Positions 7,814 to 15,872 of a DNA stretch of 46,175 nucleotides are shown in pieces. The stretch covers positions 1-46,175 of the forward strand of contig DASRFJ010000254.1 of NCBI GenBank assembly GCA_035651595.1, given 5' to 3'. The notes under the pieces are model-generated. The model was not told where the DNA came from and did no database searches. It saw nothing but the letters and a program-made list of their open reading frames with translations. This DNA is from JAFARZ01 sp035651595. Lineage in GTDB: Bacteria > Actinomycetota > Actinomycetes > Streptosporangiales > Streptosporangiaceae. A program made the position numbers and the translations under genes. The number at the start of each line of letters is the position of its first letter. Positions within the stretch are counted from its first letter, which is position 1.

Positions 7814-8856
7814 ACTTTGAAAGCAGCGATGCGCAGAACGACATCGCTGGCCTGCTCCGGGACATCCTCTCCGGGCGTGAGCATCTCGCCGACGGGGGCT
7901 TCGACGCGGCGCTGTGGCGCGACCTCGGCAAGGCGGGCGTGCTGTCCGCCGACTCGGATATCGGTCTGCTCGAACAATGCTCCGTGCTGGTCGAGCTAGG
8001 CCGCGCGATCGCCCCGGTGCCGTACCTCCCCTCGATCGTCATGGCGGCGAGCGCGGTGGCGTCGTTCGGCACGCCGGAGCAGCAGCGCCGCTGGGCCGAG
8101 CCGGCCGGGCGCGGCGATCTGCTGCTCACCGCGGCGCTTGCCGAGGACGATGCCGAATTGCCCGCCATCCCGTCGACCACGGCCGCCGCGTCCGGCCTGT
8201 CCGGGGTGAAGACCGTCGTGGACGGCGCACCGTGGGCGGACGCGTTCCTGGTACCCGCTGTTACTCCGGAAGGCGTGCGGGTGTTCGTCGTGGAGCGCGC
8301 CGATCCCGGCGTCTCGGTCGCGGTGCAGGAGCTCACCGACGGGGTGACCGCGGGCCGCGTCATGCTGGACAACGTGCCGCTCGGCGCGGACCGTCAGCTG
8401 GGCGGGCCTGAGGTGGCCGGCTGGCTCGCGGCACGCGGAACTGTCGGATTGTGTGCGCTCCAGCTCGGGGTGACCGAGCGCGCGCTGGAGCTCACCGCCG
8501 AATACGCCCGCGGCCGCGTGCAGTTCGGCCGGCCGATCGGCTCGTTCCAGGCCGTCGCGCAGCGGCTGGCGGATGCCTGGATCGACGTCGAGGCGATCCG
8601 CCTCACGATGTGGCAGGCGGCGTGGCGGCTGGCCGCCGGGCAGCCGGACGATAACGCGGTCGCGACCGCCAAGTTCTGGGCCGCCGACGCCGGCCACCGC
8701 GTCGCGCACACCGCGGTCCACGTCCATGGCGGCATCGGAATCGATTCTTCCTATCCGTTGCACCGTTACTTTGCCTCTGCAAAGCACAACGAGTTCGCGC
8801 TGGGCGGTGCCACGACGCAATTGCGAAACATCGGTTCCGAACTCGCAAACGCGTAA
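7810..8856 (+). CDS. fadE27: Acyl-CoA dehydrogenase, FadE27/ChsE5-like partner subunit
   Basis: The 348-residue protein is a shorter, more divergent acyl-CoA dehydrogenase. The N-terminal helical and middle beta domains are poorly conserved, while the C-terminal helical domain is clear: a RVQFGRPIGSFQAVAQRLAD flavin-contact segment and HVHGGIGID near the end. Paired large and small ACADs are typical of actinobacterial steroid degradation, where two different subunits share the FAD sites. The ATGA overlap with the upstream gene implies coupled translation and stoichiometric assembly. The symbol rests on gene order and resemblance, so paralogous pairs (FadE28/29 type) remain possible. The 177-base gap that follows separates it from the secreted protease. 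Confidence 0.8.
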   Translation: MNFESSDAQNDIAGLLRDILSGREHLADGGFDAALWRDLGKAGVLSADSDIGLLEQCSVLVELGRAIAPVPYLPSIVMAASAVASFGTPEQQRRWAEPAGRGDLLLTAALAEDDAELPAIPSTTAAASGLSGVKTVVDGAPWADAFLVPAVTPEGVRVFVVERADPGVSVAVQELTDGVTAGRVMLDNVPLGADRQLGGPEVAGWLAARGTVGLCALQLGVTERALELTAEYARGRVQFGRPIGSFQAVAQRLADAWIDVEAIRLTMWQAAWRLAAGQPDDNAVATAKFWAADAGHRVAHTAVHVHGGIGIDSSYPLHRYFASAKHNEFALGGATTQLRNIGSELANA

Positions 8857-9033
8857 GATCGCACAAAATTCGCTATCATCTCTTTTCCATTCTGCGCCGT
8901 TGCGTTACGCTCACCGTGAGCCGGCTCCTCGCAACCCACCGCTAGCCCGACACCAGGAAACAGAAACCTGCGCAGGGGCACGACCTGCCTTTTTCCGCCG
9001 GGCTGAGCGCCAGCAGCACTAGGGAGTCTCTGT
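8857..9033 (+). promoter_or_regulatory. Leader region of the G1 protease gene with short hairpins
   Basis: This AT-richer leader contains GAGCCGGCTC (8918-8927), a CAGG...CCTG pair (8954-8970) and GCAGG...CCTGC (8972-8988). A ribosome binding site GGGAG occurs about 9 bases before the ATG. It could fold into a structured 5' UTR, but it matches no riboswitch class I can name with confidence. Confidence 0.35.
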
Positions 9034-9831
9034 ATGCTTCGACGGTCGCTCGTTCTCTTCGCCATGCTCGCCTTGTCGGTAGGCATGGCATTCGTGGGCA
9101 GCAACGCCAATGCGATGGCGCGGCCCGGCCCAGCAGGCGTCAACCTCGGGGGGCCCGTTCACCTGGTAGGACCCGCCACGCAGGGCGTGGGCGGGATTCG
9201 GCACGCGGACCAAAGCACGAACTGGTCCGGTTACGCCGACACCACCGGCCGGTTCACCAAGGCGTCGGCAAGCTGGACGCAGCCCGCGGGCCACTGCGGC
9301 AGCGGTCAGCAGTTCGCCGCGTTCTGGGTGGGCATCGACGGCTTCAACAGCAGCACCGTCGAGCAGACCGGCAGCGAAGTGGACTGCATTGGCGGCAGGG
9401 CGGAGTACGTCGCGTGGTTCGAGATGTTCCCCGGGCCCTCGCAGAATTACAGCAACACGGTACGCGCTGGTGACCACTTCAACGCCACGGTGACCTTCAA
9501 CGGCGGCGAAAGCTTCACCCTGTTCATCCAGGACACCACCCAGGGCTGGAGCCACTCCACCAACGCGAGCCTGGGGTCCACCCCCGGGCTGTCCTCTGCC
9601 GAGGTCATCGCCGAGGCGCCGTGCTGCACCTCCAGTGGCGGCATCCTGCCGCTCACCAACTTCGGCACGGTCAACTTCACCGGCTCCACCGCCAACGGTC
9701 AGCCCATCGGCACGTCCAGCTTCGGCCCGGTCGAGATCAACATGGTCAACAACTCGGGCCAGCTGAAGGACAGCTGCTCCGGCCTCAGCGGCGGCGAGAA
9801 CTTCTCCTGCACCTGGCTGCGCAGCAGCTAA
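9034..9831 (+). CDS. Secreted G1-family (eqolisin-like) glutamic endopeptidase
   Basis: The 265-residue product begins with a signal peptide (residues 1 to about 28, MLRRSLVLF...ANAMA). The mature part shows eqolisin landmarks: STNWSGYAD, ASWTQPAG, AFWVGIDG, QTGSEVDC with candidate catalytic Gln111, AWFEMFP, and SSAEVIAEAP with candidate catalytic Glu190 (Glu194 is an alternative). Eqolisins are beta-sandwich proteases with a Gln/Glu dyad that act at acidic pH and resist pepstatin. Paired cysteines (CCTS, SCSG, FSCTW) may form disulfides outside the cell. It is a separate secreted enzyme from the S53 peptidase at 3.3-4.9 kb. A hairpin follows at 9846. Confidence 0.82.
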   Translation: MLRRSLVLFAMLALSVGMAFVGSNANAMARPGPAGVNLGGPVHLVGPATQGVGGIRHADQSTNWSGYADTTGRFTKASASWTQPAGHCGSGQQFAAFWVGIDGFNSSTVEQTGSEVDCIGGRAEYVAWFEMFPGPSQNYSNTVRAGDHFNATVTFNGGESFTLFIQDTTQGWSHSTNASLGSTPGLSSAEVIAEAPCCTSSGGILPLTNFGTVNFTGSTANGQPIGTSSFGPVEINMVNNSGQLKDSCSGLSGGENFSCTWLRSS

Positions 9832-9845
9832 CCCGCTTGATCTTG

Positions 9846-9883
9846 CTATCCGTGGCCACGGTTAAAACCGGGACCACGGGTAG
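9846..9883 (+). terminator. Hairpin after the G1 protease gene
   Basis: CTATCCGTGG (9846-9855) pairs with CCACGGGTAG (9874-9883) with a single G-U pair. The inner GGTT/AACC-like bases can extend the stem around a short A-rich loop. It starts 15 bases after the protease stop and ends 10 bases before the next small gene. A terminator or processing hairpin is likely. Confidence 0.6.
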
Positions 9884-9892
9884 CACTATGGC

Positions 9893-10081
9893 ATGAGGAA
9901 GATGAGACGCTGGATCGACAGCAAGAGGAGGGTGGTCTGGTCCGAACCGAAGCTCCCGCCTTATGTGAAGATCAACCCCGAGGCGGAGCGCGACCCCGAG
10001 ATCACCCTGCAGCCCGGCGACATGTCCATGCGCGCCGTCACCGAGGAATTCCTCAGCCAGGAAGAAGAAGAGACCATCTAA
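9893..10081 (+). CDS. Small hypothetical protein (62 residues)
   Basis: This short frame starts at an ATG 62 bases after the protease gene. The N-terminal half is basic and aromatic (MRKMRRWIDSKRRVVW) and the C-terminal half is acidic (FLSQEEEETI). The middle, PEITLQPGDMSMRAVTEEF, has the even, non-shadow composition of a real small protein. I do not recognise the family. No hydrophobic segment or cysteine is present, so a small soluble cytoplasmic protein is expected. No clear ribosome binding site precedes the chosen ATG (the nearest purine-rich text is weak), so a later ATG at 9902 is also possible. Confidence 0.45.
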   Translation: MRKMRRWIDSKRRVVWSEPKLPPYVKINPEAERDPEITLQPGDMSMRAVTEEFLSQEEEETI

Positions 10082-10165
10082 CGCGCCGCCCCATGCACGC
10101 GGTGCCAGCTTTCACGCCGACCATGCGTGCGGCTTGGCCGTCCACACCTCCGTCGGGCGCGCCAG

Positions 10166-10218
10166 ATTATTGCGGACAGTTACCCCCCCGATCTGGGAGG
10201 GTAACTGTCCGCAATAAT
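10166..10218. terminator. Palindromic hairpin, family P, copy 2
   Basis: ATTATTGCGGACAGTTACCC (10166-10185) pairs perfectly over 20 bases with 10199-10218, leaving a 13-base loop. Compared with the other two copies, the C in GGACAC is a G here and the opposite arm has changed to match. That is compensatory evidence that the paired structure matters. It lies in a convergent intergenic region. Confidence 0.7.
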
Positions 10219-10338
10219 TTCGATCCTGGGGCCAGCGCCGAACGTACCGGGGCATAACGAGCATTTCGGGCAACCTGTGGAACGTCTGCCTTGCGGGGGG
10301 TGAGGGGGCGGGGAGGTTGCGCGTTTGTCGTTATGAGC

Positions 10339-10590
10339 GATCCTGGTGGCTTATTGATCGGGCGGGTCGCGCTGGCTGCCGGCGGCCTGCCGCGCTGGCT
10401 GCCGGCGGGTTGCCGGGTTTGCTCTCTGGTGACGGGCGGGGCTGGTGCGCGTCATGTGCCCGCCGGTACGCGAGCGTGGCTGCGGCTCCGCATATGAACG
10501 TGGAACTCTGCCCCTTCGTGGTAGTCCGGCCCCCGGGCACGGGGGCCGGACTACCACGAAGGGATAATCCGCCACGTTGTTTCGGCGCGA
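10339..10590. repeat. Dispersed 250-bp repeat cassette, copy B
   Basis: It begins GATCCTGGTGGCTTATTG, as copy A does at 571, and shares TGACGGGCGGGGCTGGTG, CCGCCGGTACGCGAGCGTGG and the terminal palindrome. The middle differs by a small indel. No shared reading frame is conserved. Confidence 0.75.
10497..10578. repeat. 82-bp palindromic element, copy B
   Basis: Ends are AACGTGGAACTC and ATAATCCGCCACGTT. The core arms (10512-10534 and 10541-10563) are a perfect 23-bp inverted repeat around the 6-base loop GGGCAC, the strongest hairpin in the window. It is exactly as long as the other three copies. Confidence 0.8.
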
Positions 10591-10654
10591 ACGGCCGCCG
10601 AGCGCGGGGCCGAGCGCGGGCTAGCCCCGGCCCGACTCCGGAATAAGCCCAGGA

Positions 10655-12280
10655 TCATGAGCACAGCCAGATCGTGGTGTCGGGGGGAAGCTTGGTGTTA
10701 GCGAGAGGGGCGCTGGACAGGAGGATTGTGGTGTACGGGGGGAGGGTCTGCGGGGTCGCGGACAGGTTGGCGACGCAGTGGACGGAGCCGCGGGTGAAGG
10801 AGAGCACGCCTTCGGCGGACGGCTGCCAGGCGAGCGGGGCGGGGCCGGTCAGGTGGCCGCGGCGGACGCGGAGCGCGGTGCGGTACAGGTCGAGCATCGA
10901 CGCGGCGTCGGCGGACTCCGCCTCGACGGTGAGCTCGCGCCACTCCTTGGGTTGCGGCAGCCACGGCTGACCGGTGGTGAAGCCGAACGGTGGTTCGGCG
11001 CCGGTCCAGGGCAGCGGCACGCGGCTGCCGTCGCGGCCGGGATCCTGGCCGCCGGTGCGCAGCCAGATCGGGTCCTGCCGCGCGTCGTCGGGGATGTCCT
11101 CCACCTCCCACAGGCCCAGTTCCTCGCCTTGGTAGAGGTAGACCGCGCCGGGCAGCGCCATGGTGAGCAGCGCGGCGGCGCGGGCGCGCCGGGTGCCGAG
11201 CTCGAGATCCACCGGCTGGCTGTGGTCGCGCGCGTCCAGGTCGAACGAGGTGTCCGCGCGGCCGTAGCGGGACACGTGCCGGTCCACGTCGTGGTTGGAG
11301 AGCACCCAGGTGGGTGGGGCGTCCTGGGCGAGGGTGGCGTCGATGATCGCGCGTAGCCGGCCGGCCTCCCACGGGCAGGACAGGTACGGGAAGTTGAACA
11401 CGGTGTGCAGTTCGTCCGGCCGGGTGTACCTGGCCAGCCGGACCGAGTCGGCCAGCCAGATCTCGCCGATCAGCACCCGGCTCTGCTTGCCCGCGGGGGG
11501 ACTCCCCCCCGCGCCCCCCGCGCGGTCACTGTATTCCTCCGCGATCGTGCGCCAGGCGCGGTAGACGTCGTGCACGTCGTCGCGGTCCACGTAGGGGTGC
11601 TCGCCGGGCGCCGGGTCGCCGAGGTCCGGCAGCGCCGGATCCTTGGTCAGCATGCCGGCGGTGTCGATCCTGATGCCGTCGACGCCGCGATCGAACCAGA
11701 ACCGCAGGATGTCCTCGAACTCGCGCCGCACCTCCGGGTTTCCCCAGTTGAAGTCGGGCTGCTCGGGCGCGAACACGTGCAGGTACCAGTCCCCGTCCGG
11801 GGTTCGCGTCCAGGCGGGCCCGCCGAACCGCGACTGCCAGTTGTTCGGCGGCTCGGCGCCGTTCGGGCCGCGGCCGCGGCGGAACCAGAAGCGGTCGCGT
11901 TCCGGGCTGCCCGGCTTCGCGCCGAGCGCTGCCCGGAACCACGCGTGCTGGTCAGAGCAGTGGTTGGGCACCAGGTCGATGATGATCTTGATGCCGTGCC
12001 GGTGCGCCTCCCCGATCAGCGCGTCCGCGCCGGCCAGCGTGCCGAAGCGCGGCGCGATATCGCGGTAGTCGGCCACGTCGTAGCCGGCGTCTTTCAGCGG
12101 GGACGGGTACCACGGGGTAAACCAGATCGCGTCGATGCCGAGCTCGGCCAGGTAGGGCAGTCTGGCACGGACGCCGGCCAGGTCGCCGAGGCCGTCGCCG
12201 TTGCTGTCGGCGAAACTCTGGACGTACAGCTCGTAGATCGCGGCATCGCGCCACCAGCCGGAGCCCGTGATGTCGTGCAA
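10655..12280 (-). CDS. GH13 alpha-glucosidase / oligo-1,6-glucosidase family enzyme
   Basis: The 541-residue cytoplasmic enzyme has the GH13 TIM-barrel motifs: DLVPNH at 102-107, GIRID with nucleophile Asp206, acid/base Glu273 in IGEIW, and SNHD with Asp331. The N-terminal YELYVQSFADSNGDGLGDL segment is typical of subfamilies that hydrolyse short alpha-glucosides. No signal peptide is present, which fits hydrolysis after import. It is the last gene of the sugar operon, 36 bases after the second permease, in the same order as Streptomyces aglEFGA. The TTG start is preceded by AAAGGGCAGG; no ATG lies between it and the upstream stop. Products would be glucose units from maltose, trehalulose-like or isomaltose-type sugars. 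Confidence 0.87.
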   Translation of the reverse strand: MHDITGSGWWRDAAIYELYVQSFADSNGDGLGDLAGVRARLPYLAELGIDAIWFTPWYPSPLKDAGYDVADYRDIAPRFGTLAGADALIGEAHRHGIKIIIDLVPNHCSDQHAWFRAALGAKPGSPERDRFWFRRGRGPNGAEPPNNWQSRFGGPAWTRTPDGDWYLHVFAPEQPDFNWGNPEVRREFEDILRFWFDRGVDGIRIDTAGMLTKDPALPDLGDPAPGEHPYVDRDDVHDVYRAWRTIAEEYSDRAGGAGGSPPAGKQSRVLIGEIWLADSVRLARYTRPDELHTVFNFPYLSCPWEAGRLRAIIDATLAQDAPPTWVLSNHDVDRHVSRYGRADTSFDLDARDHSQPVDLELGTRRARAAALLTMALPGAVYLYQGEELGLWEVEDIPDDARQDPIWLRTGGQDPGRDGSRVPLPWTGAEPPFGFTTGQPWLPQPKEWRELTVEAESADAASMLDLYRTALRVRRGHLTGPAPLAWQPSAEGVLSFTRGSVHCVANLSATPQTLPPYTTILLSSAPLANTKLPPDTTIWLCS

Positions 12281-12316
12281 GGGGTACCTGCCCTTTCGCT
12301 GCGGTGGGGCCGCCGG

Positions 12317-13207
12317 TCAGCCCTTGAGGCTGCCGGTGGTCAGGCCGGAGAGGATGTTGCGCTGGAAGATCAGGAAGAAGATGATCGTCGGGATCGCCGC
12401 CATCGCGGACGCGGCGAGGATCTCGTTCTGCGGCGTGGTCAGCGTGCCGTCCCAGATGCCGACGTTGAGCGTCTCCCGCGTCGGGTTGTAGCCGTTTTCC
12501 ACGAGCAGCGGCCACAGGAAGTCCTTCCACACCCCGACCAGCGCGAAGATCGAGACCACGCCGAGGATCGGCCTGCTGATCGGGATGATGATCGAGCGGA
12601 GGATGCGCAGCGGCGAGGCCCCGTCGATCGCCGCCGCGGCGGTCAGCTCCTCGGGTATCGAGTCGAAAAACCGTTTCAGCAGGAAGATGTTGAAGGCGTT
12701 GGCGACGCTTGGCAGCCAGATCGCTTCCGGCGTGCCGATCAGGTTCAGGTGCAGGATCGGCAGGTTCGCCATCGTGACGTACTGCGGCACCACGAGCACC
12801 GCGGCCGGGATCATCAGCACCGCGAGCATGCCGGCGAAGATGACGTTGCCGAACACCGGGCGCAGCCGGGAGATCGAGTAGGCGGCGGCCACGTCGAAGA
12901 CCAGCTGGAACACGAGCGCGCCGAACGCGTAGTACAGCGTGTTGACCAGCAGCCGGCCGACGCTCATCCGGCCCCATGCCGCGGTGTAGGTGCTCAGGTG
13001 CATGTGGTGCGGATAGAGCGTGGGCGGAGTCGCGATCGCTTCCTGCGAGGACTTCAAGCCGTCGCTGAACAGGAAGTACAGCGGGCCGATGAAGACCAGT
13101 GTGAACACGAGGACCACCACGGTGAGCACGATCCGGTAGACGAGCTTGCCGCGGCCGCGGTTCAGCTGCGCCTGCGAGATCAGCGTTCGAGCCGTCGAGT
13201 CAGCCAT
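12317..13207 (-). CDS. Sugar ABC transporter permease, MalG/AglG-like
   Basis: The protein has 296 residues with six predicted membrane helices: for example VLTVVVLVFTLVFIGPLYFLF near the N terminus and IFALVGVWKDFLWPLLV in the loop region. The EAA-type cytoplasmic loop that contacts the ATPase is seen as ELTAAAAIDGASPLRIL. It would form the inner-membrane channel with the MalF-like partner. Its ATG overlaps the end of the upstream permease by 28 bases, so the two are coupled. No ATPase gene follows. Actinomycete systems of this type usually share a general MsiK ATPase encoded elsewhere. Confidence 0.88.
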   Translation of the reverse strand: MADSTARTLISQAQLNRGRGKLVYRIVLTVVVLVFTLVFIGPLYFLFSDGLKSSQEAIATPPTLYPHHMHLSTYTAAWGRMSVGRLLVNTLYYAFGALVFQLVFDVAAAYSISRLRPVFGNVIFAGMLAVLMIPAAVLVVPQYVTMANLPILHLNLIGTPEAIWLPSVANAFNIFLLKRFFDSIPEELTAAAAIDGASPLRILRSIIIPISRPILGVVSIFALVGVWKDFLWPLLVENGYNPTRETLNVGIWDGTLTTPQNEILAASAMAAIPTIIFFLIFQRNILSGLTTGSLKG

Positions 13208-14181
13208 AGGTATCCTCCGGAGAACACGGCGAGCACGACCATCAAGATCACGCCGAGCGCCGAGGCGGCGCCGTAGTTGCTCGCGCCCGCCATCGCGAAC
13301 GCGTACTGGTAGATGAGCGTGACCACGGACAGGGTGTTGTTGTTGACGCCCGCTCCCCCGTTGGTCAGGATGTACGCCTCGACGAACATCTGCATGGTGG
13401 CGATGACCTGCACGATGAGCAGCATGGACAGGATCAGCCGGGTCTGCGGGATCGTGATGTGCCGGATCTTCTTGACCAGCCCCGCGCCGTCGAGTTCGGC
13501 CGCCTCGTACAGGTCACCGGGAATGTTCTGGAGCGCCGCCAGGTAGATGAGCGTGGCGCCGCCCATGTTCATCCACGTCGCCGCGATCACCACGGAGATC
13601 ATCGCCATGGTCGGCGGCGTGGTTCCCGGTGACTGCACCCATTGCGAGGCCGGCAGGTGCAGCGTGTGCAGGATGTTGTTGAACAGCCCGTAGCTCGGGT
13701 CGTAGAAGTAGGAGAACAGCAGCAGCGCCGAGGCGGGCGGCAGCATCACCGGCAGGTAGACCAGGCAGCGCAGGTAGCCCTTGGCGTGCCGCAGCTCGTT
13801 CAGCAAGATCGCGGTGAAGAACGGGACCACGTAGCCGAACAGCAGGGCCAGGATGGTGAACTCCAGCGTGTTCCGCCATGCCGTCCAGAAGGTCGGATCC
13901 CGGAAAATACGGTCGTAGTTGCGCCATCCCGCCCAGCTGGTGACTCCGAACTGGGTCTTCTGGAAGCTCATCACGATCTCCCGGCCCATCGGGTACCAGG
14001 AGAAGAAGGCGAAGCACAGCACGGCGCCGATCAGGAATCCGTGCGCGCTGAGGTTGCGGCTGATTCGCGGACCGAGGCCGTGCGGCGACCTGCTGCGCCT
14101 GCGCGGGTCGACCCCGGCGCGGGTGCGTGCCAGTGCGCGCGCCCGGCCGGGGGTCCGTTTCAGCGTGGCTAGGTCAGCCAC
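13180..14181 (-). CDS. Sugar ABC transporter permease, MalF/AglF-like
   Basis: The 333-residue inner-membrane protein has a basic cytoplasmic N-terminal segment of about 45 residues, then helices starting with FLIGAVLCFAFFSWYPMG. The EAA-like loop is DLYEAAELDGAGLVKKI. It pairs with the downstream permease. The start is GTG at 14181, overlapping the stop of the binding-protein gene (GTGGCTGA), which implies translational coupling. The long basic N-terminus could reflect an over-called start, but no better ribosome binding site lies downstream. Confidence 0.86.
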   Translation of the reverse strand: MADLATLKRTPGRARALARTRAGVDPRRRSRSPHGLGPRISRNLSAHGFLIGAVLCFAFFSWYPMGREIVMSFQKTQFGVTSWAGWRNYDRIFRDPTFWTAWRNTLEFTILALLFGYVVPFFTAILLNELRHAKGYLRCLVYLPVMLPPASALLLFSYFYDPSYGLFNNILHTLHLPASQWVQSPGTTPPTMAMISVVIAATWMNMGGATLIYLAALQNIPGDLYEAAELDGAGLVKKIRHITIPQTRLILSMLLIVQVIATMQMFVEAYILTNGGAGVNNNTLSVVTLIYQYAFAMAGASNYGAASALGVILMVVLAVFSGGYLWLTRRLER

Positions 14182-15580
14182 TGATCGACAGGATCTGGTT
14201 GACCTGGCTGGAGGCGCTGGCCAGCAGATTGGCGATGTTGGCGTTCTGCTGGGTGAGCACGGCCAGCATCACCGGGTCGAGCGTCTTGTAGACGGCCTGC
14301 GCGTCGACCGGCTCGCCATCCGGGGTCTCGTGCGCGTCGCGGAAGGTCGAGTAGTAGGCCGGGTTGATCGTCGCGTACTTGTCTTCCAGGGACTGCTGCG
14401 CACTGTCGGTGGCGCCGCTGAACATCTGCGGCTCGGGGAAGCCGACCGCGACGCCGTCGGCCTTGAGGCGGGCATAGTTGAACTGGCCCTTGCCGATCGT
14501 CAGGTCCTCGAAGTTGACCCACTTGATGCCGGCCTCGATCTGCGCCGGCGTGTCGTGCTTGGCGAACATGTAGTCGTTGCCGCCGGACAGGCTCCCCGCG
14601 GGCGTCCCGCTCGCGCTGGGCAACGGGCCCATGCCGTAGTCCGCGATGTTGCCGCCGTCCTGCGGGACGATCACGCCGTAGATGTCGTCCGGCGCGGCGA
14701 TGTACATGCCGAGCTTGCCCGCCGCCATCTGCTTCTGCAGCGCGCCCCAGGCGAGCTGCTGGTCCGGGCTCATGCTGTGGTCGACGAACCGCATCTGGTG
14801 CAGCGCCTGGAGGACCGCGGTGCCTTGTGCGTTGTCGAAGGCCGCCTGGGTGCCGGCCGGGTTGACCATCGAGCCGCCCATCGCGTCCATGTACGACGCG
14901 AAGTGCCAGCCGCCGTTGTTGTTGGCGCTGTAATCACCGAAACCCCAGATGCCGCTGCTCAGCTTGGTTATTGCCTTCGCGTCCTGCTCTACCTGCGCCC
15001 AGGTGGCCGGCGGCTGGTCCGGGTTGAGTCCGGCCTCGGTGAACAGCTTGCGGTTGATCACCAGGCCCTGGGTGTAGTTCTGGGCCGGCAGCCCGTAGAT
15101 GGTGGAGCCCGCGGTGACCGCCTTCTTCACGGACGGGATGACGTCCTTCCAGGCCGGCACCAGGCCCTGGTTGATGTACTGGGTGATGTCGGCCGCCTGG
15201 CCCGAGTCCAGCACCTGGTTGAGGTCGGTGAAGTAGGTGCCGAACACGTCCGGCTCCGTGCCGGCGTCCAGCATCGCGGTGAACGTGCCCTGCACGATGC
15301 ACTGCGCCGCGTAGATGCTGTGGATGGTGATGTTCGGATTCGCCTTCTCGAAGATGGCGACATCCTCGTTCCACTCCTTGTACTGCGGCGGTTCGGTGGA
15401 CGGTGGCGCGCAGTCGACGCTGATCGTCACGTGGCCGCCACTGGCTCCGGAGCTGTTTCCGGACGATGTATTGCTGCTGCTCGAGCACGCTGCCACGGCG
15501 GCGAGTCCGGCAGCCACGACGACATAGCTGGCCCTCCTGGGGAACCGTCTGGGGAGCCGCCTTGGGAGGCGTCTGCGCAT
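14174..15580 (-). CDS. Sugar-binding lipoprotein of ABC transporter (AglE-like)
   Basis: This 468-residue extracellular solute-binding protein (family 1) captures the substrate for the downstream permeases. The N-terminus has an unusually Arg-rich stretch (MRRRLPRRLPRRFPRR, a small codon-level tandem repeat), a hydrophobic core and the lipobox LAAVAAC with lipid-anchored Cys32, followed by a Ser/Gly linker. Periplasmic-binding-protein features such as DVFGTYFTDLNQVLDSG and YGLPAQNYTQGLVINRKLF are present. The ATG follows AGGAAGGATC. It is the first gene of the operon, with palindromic sites upstream that probably bind the divergent LacI repressor. The substrate is inferred to be an alpha-glucoside from the GH13 gene. 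Confidence 0.88.
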   Translation of the reverse strand: MRRRLPRRLPRRFPRRASYVVVAAGLAAVAACSSSSNTSSGNSSGASGGHVTISVDCAPPSTEPPQYKEWNEDVAIFEKANPNITIHSIYAAQCIVQGTFTAMLDAGTEPDVFGTYFTDLNQVLDSGQAADITQYINQGLVPAWKDVIPSVKKAVTAGSTIYGLPAQNYTQGLVINRKLFTEAGLNPDQPPATWAQVEQDAKAITKLSSGIWGFGDYSANNNGGWHFASYMDAMGGSMVNPAGTQAAFDNAQGTAVLQALHQMRFVDHSMSPDQQLAWGALQKQMAAGKLGMYIAAPDDIYGVIVPQDGGNIADYGMGPLPSASGTPAGSLSGGNDYMFAKHDTPAQIEAGIKWVNFEDLTIGKGQFNYARLKADGVAVGFPEPQMFSGATDSAQQSLEDKYATINPAYYSTFRDAHETPDGEPVDAQAVYKTLDPVMLAVLTQQNANIANLLASASSQVNQILSISG

Positions 15581-15766
15581 GGGCCGATCCTTCCTGCGGT
15601 GCCTGCAGTCCTACAGTGCCTGCAGTGGAAAATATCGATGCCTCAACATACGTTTCTGGACAACATGCCGCAAGATGTCAACTGAAATTCGCAAGGACAC
15701 AGCTAGGTTACGAATGTTTTGCTACCTGGCTCTTTGCCCGTTGCGGCTGTGAGTTCTGTCGTGTAC

Positions 15767-15778
15767 TTGCGTACGCAA
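15767..15778. promoter_or_regulatory. Candidate LacI-family operator 1
   Basis: TTGCGTACGCAA is a perfect 12-bp palindrome in the 292-base region between the divergent sugar-binding protein and LacI genes. The central CG-flanked TTGCG/CGCAA half-sites are typical for LacI-family repressors. Confidence 0.5.
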
Positions 15779-15835
15779 CTCCGCAGGATATGAAGGGTTC
15801 CATGGCGATTGATTGGCGGATAGTGACCTAGATCA

Positions 15836-15849
15836 CGCAAACGCTTGCG
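15836..15849. promoter_or_regulatory. Candidate LacI-family operator 2
   Basis: CGCAAACGCTTGCG has inverted CGCAA/TTGCG ends with an imperfect centre, 24 bases upstream of the lacI-type ATG. Its position would give autoregulation. The segment GCAAGATGTC occurs here and again near 15671, a possible further repeat of the regulatory site. Confidence 0.5.
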
Positions 15850-15872
15850 GCAAGATGTCGTATGTTTGCGGC

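Larger units (their letters stand above)
10082..10654. other. Gene-free convergent interval with two repeat families
   Basis: No coding sequence is supported. From left to right it holds a perfect 20-bp-arm hairpin (10166-10218), then copy B of the 250-bp cassette (10339-10590) with its 82-bp palindrome (10497-10578). The genes on both sides point toward it, so it must contain the termination signals for both. Confidence 0.7.

Noticed and set aside
8857..9033. Possible c-di-AMP (ydaO-type) riboswitch before the G1 protease
   Set aside because: The conserved core sequences I know for actinobacterial ydaO RNAs are not present; only generic short hairpins are.
11405..13276. Plus-strand open frame of over 600 codons opposite the sugar operon
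   Set aside because: It is the antisense shadow of the GH13 and permease genes; its translation is repetitive in Arg, Val and Asp and lacks any motif.
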